From Rhynchopus sp. YZ270_cl-10 (lineage: Eukaryota; Euglenozoa; Diplonemea; Diplonemida; Diplonemidae): a stretch of DNA of 64,000 nucleotides. A program made the translations under genes and the position numbers. The DNA lies in assembly GCA_964035575.1 (NCBI GenBank), contig OZ037880.1:248001-312000 (forward strand). Direction: 5' to 3'. A model generated the notes under the pieces. It was not told where the DNA came from and made no database searches. It worked only from the letters and a program-made list of their open reading frames with translations. Below are positions 33,181 to 43,255 of the stretch, piece after piece (the first letter of the stretch is position 1; every line of letters begins with the position of its first letter).

Positions 33181-34705
33181 TTATTGGTAGAAAAATTGGA
33201 ACATATCGGTGTCGTAACCACTGGTGGTAGTGTGGGGGTTCCATTCAATGGTCGGACGGGACTCAGGTTCGTCCCCGATGGTGGTCAGAACTTCAGTCGA
33301 ATCAAAGCTATCTTGTGCAGAGTTTTCGGAGACGGACCTGGGGGTGCCTACTTCACCGTTTCCTCCGACACCCCCTGCTGCGCCTGCTCCTGCTCCACCT
33401 GCACCTTCACCTTCATTTTTCGAACCCGACTCGGTTTTAAAGGAAGAAAAGGTTGCGACAGATTTTTGGAGCATGACCTCGCCGGAACGCGACCAGATCA
33501 TCGTATCGGATGCTTCAGAGTCGTATTGCCTGCTGCTCAGACGCGTTACGTCTGTTACTCCGATAAGGCGATTTTCTTGGTGAAGCGCGGCAAAAAGATT
33601 GAATGCTGTGATAGCAGCTTCTTCTGAGAGCATCGCGATGACGGCGTGAACACCGCTTTGATCCATCTGAATGCGGCGTACGGAGTCCATGCTTTGACAA
33701 AGCTTGTCTTGAAGGACGGTTTCGATGAGGTGCAGGATCGTCGCATCAGCTTCATTCGCAGTAAATCGGAGTGTGAAGCTGCGCCTCCCTACATACGCTT
33801 CGTTGTACCAGATGAGAGGGTCCGAGGGGGATGCATCCTCGCTTTCATGCTCAGGCTCATATTCATAATATTTGTTCAGCTGAGACCCATGTACAATACA
33901 CGATGAATGTGTCTCAGGGTGTGTCAATCTCATCGCATCCACAACATTGATATGCCTCCGTGCCATGACTTCGCCCTCAAATTGAACGAAGATGTGATTA
34001 GATTTGTTCGTGTTAGCAACCCGGATAAGCTCAATATATTTAGAGTCCGGCCACAGTGTGCTCTGCTGGACAACGCTGAGTGCGTCAAGGGTGGACAGAG
34101 CAGGGATGTGCTCGGTGTCAAGCCCTTTGATGAGAAGACTCAGAGTGCGGCTTCGGCGCACCTCGGGCTTCCAGCCGGGCTTGGGGGTGATCGAGAGCTG
34201 CTCGCATTGGGCGGGGCTGACGTTCCCAGAGAAGTACAGAGTGCCGTCACTGTGGGGGTTATTGAGTAAATGGCGCGAAGCACAACAAAAAAAAAAAAAT
34301 AATTGAAAACACTCTTTCGCAAAAAAAAAATATTAAAACCCACTCTCATAATACGCATCTAAAGAAACTAATTTCACGTGAGTTCCATATGCTTTCCAAT
34401 CAAAGATGGGGCCATCTATGATCGTCTCCGTGAAGACACGCAACAGGCTGTGAGAGCTTCGTGAGAGGTAGTGAGATCTGTGAAAGCTTACTGATGGCTA
34501 AGAGCACAAAAAAAAGAAAAAGAAAAATTGCATACGCGTATCTCTCGAAGGCGACGCAGTCTGGGCCCAGTGTGGAGAGGTACTCCTTGATGGATTGGTC
34601 GACAGGGATCTGCACATAGTGTGCGAGAGGAAGGGGCTCGCCGTATGCCCTGTGCTTCTCACGGCGTGCGTAGGATGCTGTTGCCTTCTTGCTCTTCCTG
34701 GCCAT
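33181..34705 (-). CDS. Unrecognised 453-residue protein with RRM-like segments (three exons)
   Basis: I do not recognise this gene. The proposed exons are 34705-34536, 34477-34355 and 34249-33181. The introns are 34535-34478 (GTATGC...TTTCACAG) and 34354-34250 (GTATTA...CCCCACAG), and all phases agree. The start is the ATG of MARKSKK, a basic N-terminus. Two stretches look RRM-like: one around ELIRVANTNKSNHIFVQFE (the NHIFVQF part resembles RNP1) and one around SFTLRFT...SGVHAVIAMLSEEAAITAF. The C-terminal quarter is low-complexity Gly/Ala/Ser followed by an acidic tail ending at TAA. An RNA-binding role is only a guess. The 3' site of the first intron has a second in-frame choice (34443), which would remove about 11 residues. 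Confidence 0.7.
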
Positions 34706-35096
34706 TGTGTGTGGGGTTTTGAAAGCTGAAAAAAAAGAGAGAACGCAACTAAGCAACAAACAAACAAAACAAAAAGCTTGAACAACAACAGGGGCAGGGA
34801 GGAAGGGAAAAAGCGAAAAGAAAACCTCGGGTGTGTTTGAGGTCAAGGAAATATATCTGCAGATATAAGGGGGGGGGTGGGAAAATCCTGTGGATTGGAA
34901 TTTGAATATGTTGGGGGAAGAAATTTCGTCGGAAAAAGGAGCTGGGGGTTTTTCTTCTTAATTCTGTCTTATGTCACGGTGTTTTTTAATTTATCTCCGC
35001 TGAAAAACACTGTCATCATATTTTAGAGGATATCAGTCTGGACTCCACTTAATCGGTAAAAAAAAAACAGCCCGAGGGTGTACTTTTCACTCAATA

Positions 35097-35205
35097 CACG
35101 ACACGAGTGAATGACAAGTGGCTCACTTGTCATGACAAGAAGTGACTTATTTGTCATTTCACTGTCATAAATTGTCATTTTCACCTGTCACTGGGTCCCA
35201 TCGTG
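35097..35205. mobile_element. 109-bp MITE, CACGA-ended, TA-flanked
   Basis: The ends are CACGA(CACGAG) and CATCGTG, with TA on both sides (35095-35096 and 35206-35207). The interior is repeats of TGACAAGTG and TTGTCAT in both orientations. This design parallels the TTACAAGTG repeats of the CACGACGGTGA MITEs but uses a different core word. Confidence 0.65.
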
Positions 35206-35716
35206 TAACAATAGTAAAACGCACCCCCCTCGGTCTGTTTCTGCCCTGTGGGTGACAAAACAGAATATATTACCCTGACAACATGTATTTGTGTGCCTAG
35301 TACCTTTATGAAGGCGAACGCCTTTTCTTATAAACGTTTAGAGGGGGGGAAAAACGCGCAAAAAAGAAAAATGTTGTTTAAATGCGGTTTTCCGTTTCCC
35401 TGGAGTGGTTGCTCACCGGTAGATAGTTGTGTACAAAAACAAAAGTGCTACGGTTGGGGTAGCTGAAGCGGGAGGTGATTCGCACCTCTTGCGTACTTTT
35501 GTGTACCTCCCCATTCAGCCACGCAACTGTAATCAAAACGCTATTTCGACCCGAGCTATTACCCCGACTTCGACCATAACACCCATGTCCCCACCCCCCG
35601 CCCCCATTTATTTTCGCGCGCTTTTTTTCTCCCTCTCGTTTTGCTGTTTTTCACGCCGGTGGAAGTCCTTTTGTTGGGTCCTGCAGTAAAAAAATGAAGA
35701 AAAAAAAAATCAAAAG

Positions 35717-35754
35717 TTTGAACGTAATCCTTCCTGGGAAGAATTACGTTCAAA
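35717..35754. repeat. Strong hairpin
   Basis: TTTGAACGTAATCCTTC is answered by GAAGAATTACGTTCAAA around a short CTGG loop region. On the minus strand it lies about 220 bp downstream of the COG8 stop codon, so it could be a 3'-end element, or simply an inverted repeat. Confidence 0.7.
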
Positions 35755-35977
35755 TAAAATGTCAAAATAGAAACTAACTTTCGGTTCTGAATAAAAAGAA
35801 AACAATGAAAAACAACTTTTTCGTTTATCGCTCCGCAAGCTTGTTGTGTTTTTTCGCTGAAGTGTGTGTTGTATGATAGAGAAAAAATAATGAGGGAGAA
35901 AACACAAGCTGGCGGGCACGCACCTTCCGTCGTTTCTATTTCCTATTGTCAAGTACCTTGATTTACAAAAAAAAAAA

Positions 35978-37723
35978 TCATACCTCCTCCACACTCTCCA
36001 CACCACTCACCCCAGATGCCGTGTGCACCAGGTCCTCCCCTGCCCCCTCCTCCACCATGGGTGTCAGCGGTGTTGCCACCTCCACCTCCACCTCCTCCTC
36101 CGCCCCTTCTGCTACACCCCCTACCCCTTCCCCCACCACTCCTCCTCCTTCCGCCAGATCCCCTTCTGGAGCTTCCTTCTTGGGTTTGGGGGCAGGTTTG
36201 ACGTGCTGTTTGTAGATTTCTGTGAGAGGAAGGCATATTTCACGTGCAGACACTCCTCGTGAGGTGGAAAGCATGATGTCCGTCGAGCGCGCAACGTACG
36301 ACATAAAGTCGTCCGTCATGACCTTCACAAAGGCAAGGTACCCTTGAAGCTCCGTCTCATCGAGCGACTGCGTTTCGTACACTGCGACAACGTCAGCAAC
36401 ACACTGCCGCAACATCGCTGACAACGCATGAATCACCTGCGGTGTCAACGCAACAAACGCACACCTTCTAAACTCATTAAACGCATTCAATATTCCATTA
36501 CAAAGATACCCCAAAGGCAGGTACTGCCTCAACACCTGTGGAGGCGCCGTGCTGCCACCTACCCGATCATATTTATGTTCACGTCCATGAGACGCATGCT
36601 TCATCCACACATGATTCGTCAAGCAGAGATGAAAGCTCTTATAGCTGGTATCCACCCCAGCAGAGAACATTGTCATGATCCGTTGGGAGAATATCTGCTG
36701 AAGTACCGGACGCATGTCAGCACCCTTTACGCTGAGTTGCTTCCCGCACTGAATGAACTGCTCAAACAGCTGTTTCAACTCTCCGCCGCTTGTGATGAGT
36801 GGCAGGCTCTTCTCCACAGAGGTGAGGTAAGTGTCTGTCACTGTGCACAGCCATGCTCCTAATATGTCGCACGCAGCTGTAAATAAAAGGTAGAAAAAAA
36901 ATGAAAAACTTAGGGGTAACATACGAGTATCATGTTCAACATCGTTCTGCGAGAGCAGCCCATCTGCCTCCTCAAAGGAAGAACTGTACTCCGTGATCAC
37001 TCCAGGGACGTTTACACCGAGCACATTGCAGACACGGTTGAGCTGTTTATTTTGGTTTTTTTATTTTTTCCCAAAAATAAGACATACATAGGTAAAAACC
37101 GACCGCTGCGAATCCTTCAGAAGCGACTGCAGATACTCCAACCGCCGCGACAGGAAGAGCTTCCTGAGGTCTCGGTTTGTCATCAGCTTCAACTTTGTAA
37201 TAAACCTTGTAATCTTGAGCCCGAGGGCAGGGGACAGCTGCTTTGAAAGCTTGCTGATGAGCTGGGGGAGATGACGGCGCATGGTGGCCTCTACGTCTCG
37301 CGCGATCATACGCACTACTGGTACATCTGGTGCAGCTGCGACCATCTCCTCTGCCTTGTCGTGCAGCGTGACTGCCTCGTGGTACAGCTCATTGCGCAGA
37401 CAGTTCTCAAGGATTGCAGGCAGCTCGAACACATCGCGAATCAACTCCTGGCTGGACCGCAAAACCAGAAGCTGTTGCCTCCCCTTCTTCCACTCCTGTC
37501 CACGCTCAACCAGACTGTGCAGGCAGGTGTGCATAGCTTCCTGCTCTGCCTGCAAACGGTTCGCGGTCTGCACATCACGCGACACCCGTTTCATCACATC
37601 CGAACAACTCGAGGTGCTCTGCAAAAACACTGGGTAGTGCTTCAACGACACCCCGACCATATCATTCAGGAGCCTCTGCTGTTCTGCGACAAGCCGGCTT
37701 GGCTCGCGAAGGAAAGACTCCAT
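35978..37723 (-). CDS. COG8: Conserved oligomeric Golgi complex subunit 8 (COG8/Dor1 family)
   Basis: COG8 belongs to lobe B of the COG tether, which catches vesicles that recycle Golgi enzymes. The exons are 37723-37088, 37042-36925 and 36876-35978. The introns are 45 bp (GTATGT...AAACAG) and 48 bp (GTATGT...TTACAG), and splicing keeps the frame throughout (550 residues). The family pattern is clear: an N-terminal FLREPSRLVAEQQRL, then FELPAILENCLRNELYHEAV, then a long helical region ending in LRKLFLSRRLEYLQSLL before the first intron. The second and third exons continue the helical bundle (LGAWLCTVTDTYL, FSQRIMTMFSAGVDTSYKSF). The last 70 residues are a family-atypical acidic Glu/Gly/Val tail. 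The stop TGA overlaps a possible GTATGA splice donor, so a further small exon cannot be excluded. Length is close to other COG8 proteins. Confidence 0.88.
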
Positions 37724-38987
37724 GGTGGTATATGCTTTATGTTAGATCACCAAAACAAGTTAGAAACCCAACGAAACCCCCTGCAAGACCCCTTTACGTT
37801 GAGGGAAAAAAGGGGATTTGTTTTGTGTATGCTTTTTGGTGCGGATATTAGAGGGTAGGGGGAGAATTGCTAGGCGCCCTGTGAAGAGAGCAAAAATGAG
37901 GTTTTTTTTTGTCTCAACAATCACCTAAGGACCCGCTTAGAGAACCTATAGGGTCTGTACTCAATGTTGGGTCGGGTTTGCGGCCGAAGCCTTTGTACTA
38001 CGGAAGGCATAGACAAAAAGGATTGGGGGGGGAAGTGAGGAGAGGTCCTAAATGAACAGAAGAAGGGTTCCCTTTTGAGAAAAAAGGTTCTTAGAAAAAA
38101 CTTAGAAAACAAAATGGGGTTTTTTTTCGTGGGGGTAAAAAAAAAGGAAGAAGGGGTAGGGAGGTTATGAACGGGCCAATTTGGGTCACATTCACCCCTC
38201 CCCCCCTCTTCCTCCTTCTTCACGACGGTGAAGTAACGGGTGTTACAAGTGGGGTTACAAGTGGAGTTACATGTAACTTTTGTTACATGTAACCCACTTG
38301 TAACGTTACAAGTGGGTTACATGTAACAATGGGGGTAAAAACCACTGAACTTCACCTAATTTCAGGCAAAATCAGGTGGTGGTACATGTAACTTACATGT
38401 GGTACATGTAACCCGCTTGTAACGGTTTTTCACTTGTAATGTAACATACTTCACCGTCGTGTTGGAAATCGTTATTGCGAAAAAAAAGTTCAAACAAAAT
38501 TTACTTTTGGAGTAAAAAGCTGTGGTTTTTTGCAATCATAATTGGGGGATGTGTATGTTCGACGTCATCTTTGGAGGACGATCCAAACAGAAAAACAAAA
38601 AAACAAAAACAAAAATTAGAAGAAAGAAAAGAAAGAACGAGCTTTGAAAGAATGAATGTGTCACATTGGACACAAAAAGCTTTGGGCATTTTATGCTTTA
38701 TTTTTTTCCCCTCAAATAAAAAGAAGAAAAAATCACAAGATGAACCTAAGCCCCACCGTACTTGGTCCACCTCCAATAACAGCGGTGCTGAACACCAGCA
38801 CACAACCATTACCCTTCTCCATTGCAAGAGATTTTTTCTTCTTCTTCTTACATCACAGAACATCAAACAAAAAAGAGTCAAAATTGTAAAAAAAAAACCA
38901 ACCCTATGAAACGGTGTTTCTCAACAACGTGGGTTTATTTCATTTTTCTTTTACACCCCTCATATCCTCTTCCTCCTCTTCCGCTTC
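37724..38987. other. Spacer with a MITE and short repeats
   Basis: It contains a TCAACAATCACCTAAGG repeat at about 37908-38005 (antisense to the genes), the MITE at 38221-38461, and a CTAAGC-type hairpin at about 38736-38773. No gene is visible. Confidence 0.55.
38221..38461. mobile_element. MITE, CACGACGGTGA family, copy 2
   Basis: The TIRs are CACGACGGTGAAGTA and TACTTCACCGTCGTG, with TT on both sides. The interior is repeats of TTACAAGTG/TTACATGTAAC as in copy 1 (6463-6691), plus a central CTAATTTCAGGCAAAATCAG segment also seen at 18855-18945. Confidence 0.85.
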
Positions 38988-39548
38988 TCATTCACCCTGC
39001 AAATCAGATATGGCCCCTTCAATAAGTTCTCTGATGTAGGAGGGAAGGTGCAACGATGCAAGGTCGCCAGCCTTATCCCAATGCGCGGTCCAGGTGACAA
39101 AGCAGTGTGTCGGGGGTGACGTGCTGCTGAGAACCCTGAGAGTCGCAGTGAAGCCCTTAATGCCGAGGGTATTGCTGTTCGAGAGGGTGTAGCTGTACGA
39201 ACGTTCGAACTCGGAGATTTTTCGGTCTACAAGACGTTCTTGAAAGGTAGAATCGAGACCTGCCTGTTCTCGTATAGAGCCTAACGCCTTTCCGTCACCT
39301 TGTATGGTAGATTCACCTATGGTATCAAAATCAAGCTTTTGAAAGAGTTTTGCCCCATCCACCTCACCCCTTGCGTGCACAGAGTACCGCTCGGAGCTTT
39401 CTCTGTCATTGGGAAGCCCTGATGTTAAACACTTCGCAAGAAAGGCTTTGGGGTCCTGCGGCTCCTCGTCAACCAGTTTGTTGATCAAGGCGTCGATCAG
39501 CTCGGGGATATTATGTTTTTGAAGATACACTGTTTTTGAGTCAACCAT
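38988..39548 (-). CDS. RIIa/Dpy-30-type docking domain fused to a SRPBCC-like domain
   Basis: A single exon of 186 residues. Residues about 6-42 (YLQKHNIPELIDALINKL, then EEPQDPKAFLAKCL) fit the RIIa/Dpy-30 dimerisation-docking helix pair, which holds PKA regulatory subunits and many axonemal proteins to anchoring helices. Residues about 55-180 look like a SRPBCC/polyketide-cyclase (Bet v 1) fold: IGESTIQGDGKALGSIRE, a basic VDRKISEFERSYSYTL strand region, FTATLRVL, HCFVTWTAHWDK, and a long C-terminal helix. That fold binds hydrophobic ligands in a cavity. The combination suggests a ligand-binding protein anchored in a flagellum or other scaffold, which is inference. I chose the ATG of MVDSK because upstream codons are low-complexity Pro/His sequence. 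The stop is TGA. Confidence 0.72.
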   Translation of the reverse strand: MVDSKTVYLQKHNIPELIDALINKLVDEEPQDPKAFLAKCLTSGLPNDRESSERYSVHARGEVDGAKLFQKLDFDTIGESTIQGDGKALGSIREQAGLDSTFQERLVDRKISEFERSYSYTLSNSNTLGIKGFTATLRVLSSTSPPTHCFVTWTAHWDKAGDLASLHLPSYIRELIEGAISDLQGE

Positions 39549-40689
39549 TTTGGAGGGGAGGGGAGAGAGAGAGAGAAGAGGGGGTTTTGTCTGTGGAGGG
39601 GTGTTGTAATGGGGATTATAATGAGGTTGGGGTGGGGAGGAATGAAAAAATAATGCGGACTTTTTTTTCTCGTCAAAAAAAGGGCTATGACGTTGTCTTC
39701 CGAGAGGGGGCTGGTTTCTTTTTTTGTGCGGCGCAATCACAGCAGGATGTACCGACACACCTAGAATGGTTGGGAACCTGTGTTGGATGTTGTGCTATTT
39801 CTAAATTTTGCTTTTTTTTTTCCCCTCATTTTCTTCCCCGTGGGGGAAAATATGAGATGGGAAAAAGGTAGATAAGAAAAGAAAGAAAAGAAAAAAACAC
39901 ACCTTCTCGGGCAAAGATAACAGAGACGAAAATAACAAAAGAAAAGTCAAAAAAAATAAATGGGTGGTCCTCACAGGCGCACACATTTGTGGAAACGCAA
40001 AAAAATAAAATATTGGAGATGACACAACGTATCTGACACAATACAGGCCCAGATAGCACACAAATCATCTTAAAAAGAACAGAAAGAAGTTTTCTTTTTA
40101 GGCGCGCAGCTTCAGCAGAGAAAAAAAAAAAAAAAAACAACGTTTTTTTTCTTCTTCACTACGAATCTACAGCACACTTAACGCTCTGAACGCGTCTTTT
40201 TAATAACTAAGGGGATTTCAAGGGACTACTGTATTCATGCCGCACACTTGGTGATACCTTAAACGAATAGTAAAAGGCACAGGACCAAAACTGTGCAATG
40301 CTGATGATTGGGGAAGGGGGAGAACAAGGAAAACAATAGTCTTTTTTTTTACAATAATACTATGGATCCTGCTACACTGTGGTCGTAGCAGTTCCGCCCG
40401 AAAAAGAAAGGAGTGAAGATGCAAAATGAGCATCGATAAGATGGGCCTTGATCGGATCGAAAAGTGTCTAGGGGTTATATGCGAAGTGCGCAGAGGTGTG
40501 CAGCAAAAAAAGGGGTCGCAGAAAGAGCCCGCACCACTTCCCTCTTGGCTTGTTTACTTTCGTTCATTGGCGTTTTGCTTTGATAGGCTTTGAGCGAGAA
40601 ACTATAGGTCATGGAGAAGGCATGGGGAGTAGAGGGCATAGCGGAACAAAACAAGGGTGTGTCAAGGAGACATGGCAACGTTCTCAGTT
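39549..40689. other. Spacer, nothing assignable
   Basis: It has GA-rich and T/A-run DNA and no repeat that I could place in a family. It must contain the upstream region of the 39548 gene and the 3' region of the 41241 gene. Confidence 0.4.
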
Positions 40690-41241
40690 CTACTGCTCCT
40701 CCTTCTCCTCAGCGTTCGCCTCTTCAACGGAGGACTCAGCACCCATCTCCTTCTTCTCAAGCTCGTGCAGCTGTCCGCTGATGTCGGAGTCGTCCTCCTC
40801 ACAGACAAATGCGCAGAAGACCAAGATGATACCAAAGACAATGGACAGAACAATGGTCGCCACAATACCCCCGTCGGTGATGCCGTCCTCAGACTTATCG
40901 TCAGACTGCTTGACGTACATCTTGTGCACTCCGGTGGTGTCCTCAGTGGTCTGGTTGCTCCACCAGGTCATCTCCTTGCTCGCAAAGCTGCCAAGGTTGT
41001 CGCGGTAGAACACCTGGCACAGCTCAAGCCCAGAGTTGTCGTAGTACACTGCGTACTTCGAGGGGCTGGCGAAGTCCTCTGCGACCTTGAGGCAGGCGTC
41101 GATGTCCGCCACCTTCCCCTCGAAGGCGGTGGGCTGGTTCGTTGTCACGTAGCGGTGCGACAGCAGCTCCTTCCACTTTGCGAAGTCCTCTGCAGACACG
41201 GTTGCCGCGAGGGCGAAGAGGCAGATCAGGGCACGCGACAT
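40690..41241 (-). CDS. Small type I membrane protein, copy 1 of 3
   Basis: The family is not recognised. The 183-residue product has a signal peptide (residues 1-17, ending TVSA), a luminal or extracellular domain of about 105 residues with two cysteines (C50 and C75, probably a disulfide) and one N-glycosylation site (N96-Q-T), one transmembrane helix (about 125-146) and a very acidic cytosolic tail rich in Glu. Copies 2 and 3 (45017-45586 and 47376-47927) are nearly identical in DNA over the luminal and membrane parts. They differ mainly after SGQL in the tail and in a few membrane residues. The leader CATTGTTGTGTGGGTGTTT just upstream is shared with copy 2. The stop is TAG. Confidence 0.85.
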   Translation of the reverse strand: MSRALICLFALAATVSAEDFAKWKELLSHRYVTTNQPTAFEGKVADIDACLKVAEDFASPSKYAVYYDNSGLELCQVFYRDNLGSFASKEMTWWSNQTTEDTTGVHKMYVKQSDDKSEDGITDGGIVATIVLSIVFGIILVFCAFVCEEDDSDISGQLHELEKKEMGAESSVEEANAEEKEEQ

Positions 41242-42646
41242 TGTTGTGTGGGTGTTTGTTTTTTTTTAACGAAGGATAAAAATATGCTGTTATGGAGAAG
41301 GGGATGTAATACAAGGAGGGAAATATTTGAGTAATCGACAAAATGTCGCATGGCAAAACTAAATGTATACAAAAAAACAGTGCCAGCGCAGAGTATGACG
41401 GCGACGACCAGAAAAAAAAGTGAAGTTATTAATGCAGGCACCTCCGACTGACACAACTGGATGAAACCACAAGCACCCTGCGGCCAACAACAGAAGATGT
41501 AAAAGGAAACCTAAGTAGACCTACCCGTACCGAAAGAGAACGAGGGCCAGTGCAGAGCATGATGGCGACGACAAGATTAAGATATAATTTTCAATCGAAA
41601 GATGGAGTAAAAAATGGTGAACAAAACTCCCCCTCCTTTTCTTTTTTTCGTTATATTCAATCAGGTTTTCTAGCGGAGTGCGCGGGATGGGGGGATGGGG
41701 GTTTTTTCTTATTTTTATTTTTTTGTACGGTACGCTCTTGCTTATCATTTCCCCTATAGAGAGAACGCATCGTTTTCTTTGGGGAAAAAAAAGATTTTTT
41801 CTTTTTGCAAAGTTGAAACCCTAGCCTCGCGTGCTTGGTCACCTAAGAAAATAAATGTTAAATATACGAGAACACTTTCCATCACGAGAACAGAAAGCAT
41901 GATATGGGACACTCCCCTTTTTCAAAAAAGAAACTCACTCTGTGCAGCAGACACAAAACAACTTGACAAAAAAAAAAGGGGGGGAATTTGGTACAAGATG
42001 AACCTAAGCCTCTCTGTGGCTGGGTCACCTCGTAAAGCAAAAAACACCCTTATCACAAAAGGTGACAAGAGAAGTTTGGGATTTAAAAAATGACATTTTT
42101 TTTTTTTGGGGCGATTGCCATGCCACGCGCTGTGTAACACACCTTCATATCCGTTATGTGCCATAAAAATTGGAGGCGGGATAAAACTATTTCATTGTTC
42201 TTTATTTTATTGAAAGATGAAAGAAGAAAACTTGAACGTGCATTTTTTATGTCAATGTTTTTTCACTAGAACATTAGTCTGGCCGTGAAACACGCCTTTG
42301 GGTTGACAGAGTCAAACCCTTCCAGTTCATCGATGAAAAACAAAAACAAAAAAAAGCACCAACGAAGTTATTCTATTGTTCTTCCCACCTTTGAAGACAG
42401 CTTCGTGAATAGAACGATGTGTAGCGCGTGATGGTTTTCTTGCCCTGTTTAGCCATTAGAAAAAGGGGGGGATAATTTCAGCATATTCAATAAATTGATA
42501 GCATAATTTGGTAATATGAACCTAAGCGTTTGGGCTTGGTCATCAATAGAAAAAACACACAAAAAAAAAACAGCAACGAAATACATAGGGGGAAAAAGCG
42601 AAGTTGGTTGAAAGGGGAAGCTTTCTTGATATTGAAATATAAGTAA

Positions 42647-42780
42647 TGGTGTGATCACCCAAACGGATTCTCCGTGGTTCCCCCGAAGGTGCTCCGCAAA
42701 TCTTAATATAGCCCGAAACAGTTCTCCGTGGTTCCCCCGTGGGTTGTCCGTGGGTTCTCCGTACCCCCTGAATCACACCA
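42647..42780. mobile_element. 134-bp TIR element
   Basis: The ends are TGGTGTGAT and ATCACACCA. Inside, the phrase TTCTCCGTGGTTCCCCCG occurs twice with variants. The element is non-coding. No target duplication is certain. Confidence 0.5.
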
Positions 42781-42976
42781 AGTAAATAGTTTTTTCTGTA
42801 GGTAAACCTAAGTATAGCCACCTTGAGGGGAGAAGAAAAAAAATCACAGAAAGGCGATAGTGGAAATAGGGGGCGGGGGAAGCAAAGAAAACACTTTTTT
42901 TCACAAATAAAATGGGGATTTGCTAAAAAAAAACAAACCAAGTTTCGTTTTGAGGCAGTTTCAAAGAAATATTGTA

Positions 42977-43010
42977 TGAGGAATGTGCCTCTCGTGCACA
43001 CACATCGTAA
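42977..43010 (+). repeat. CTCTCGT-loop hairpin family, stem type TGTGC/GCACA
   Basis: ATGTGC, loop CTCTCGT, then GCACA, with outer ATG/CAT pairing. Other copies are at about 30216-30250 (loop CTCTCGC), 28058-28078, 60446-60482 (GATG/CATC outer stem) and 25884-25912 (GTATGC/GCATAC stem). It has the same loop as the CTAAGC/GCTTAG hairpins but a different stem sequence. Confidence 0.7.
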
Positions 43011-43048
43011 AGAAATATTTGAAAAAAAGGGGGGGAAACCGTGTGGCG

Positions 43049-43255
43049 GCAGGCCGCAGTTGCACCCGAGAGCAGACCACATCAGCCCTATACTAACGCA
43101 AACCCTCGCGCAATCTACACTCCTCTTGTAATAGTTCCAAGTTGGTACTTCATTGTAGACGCGTCCAGGGCAGTGTTAGCCGAGAATCAGAGGCCGCAGT
43201 TGCACCCGAGAGCGCGACCGCAGCCACATCAACCCTATACTAACGACAAACCCTC
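43049..43255. repeat. Direct repeat, two good copies 141 bp apart
   Basis: GGCCGCAGTTGCACCCGAGA begins each copy (about 43049 and 43190). Each runs on through ACATCA.CCCTATACTAACG to AAACCCTCG. A decayed third copy is suggested near 43495-43590. Unique sequence separates the copies. Confidence 0.7.

Larger units (their letters stand above)
34706..35977. other. Spacer between two minus-strand genes
   Basis: It holds the small MITE at 35097-35205 and a strong hairpin at 35717-35754 (TTTGAACGTAAT...ATTACGTTCAAA). No gene is visible. The left part presumably contains the promoter of the 34705 gene, but no motif could be assigned. Confidence 0.5.

Noticed and set aside
40657-41334. Long open frame on the plus strand opposite the membrane-protein gene (also opposite copies 2 and 3)
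   Set aside because: It is a mirror frame of the minus-strand gene, whose signal peptide, transmembrane helix and conservation are convincing; the plus reading has none.
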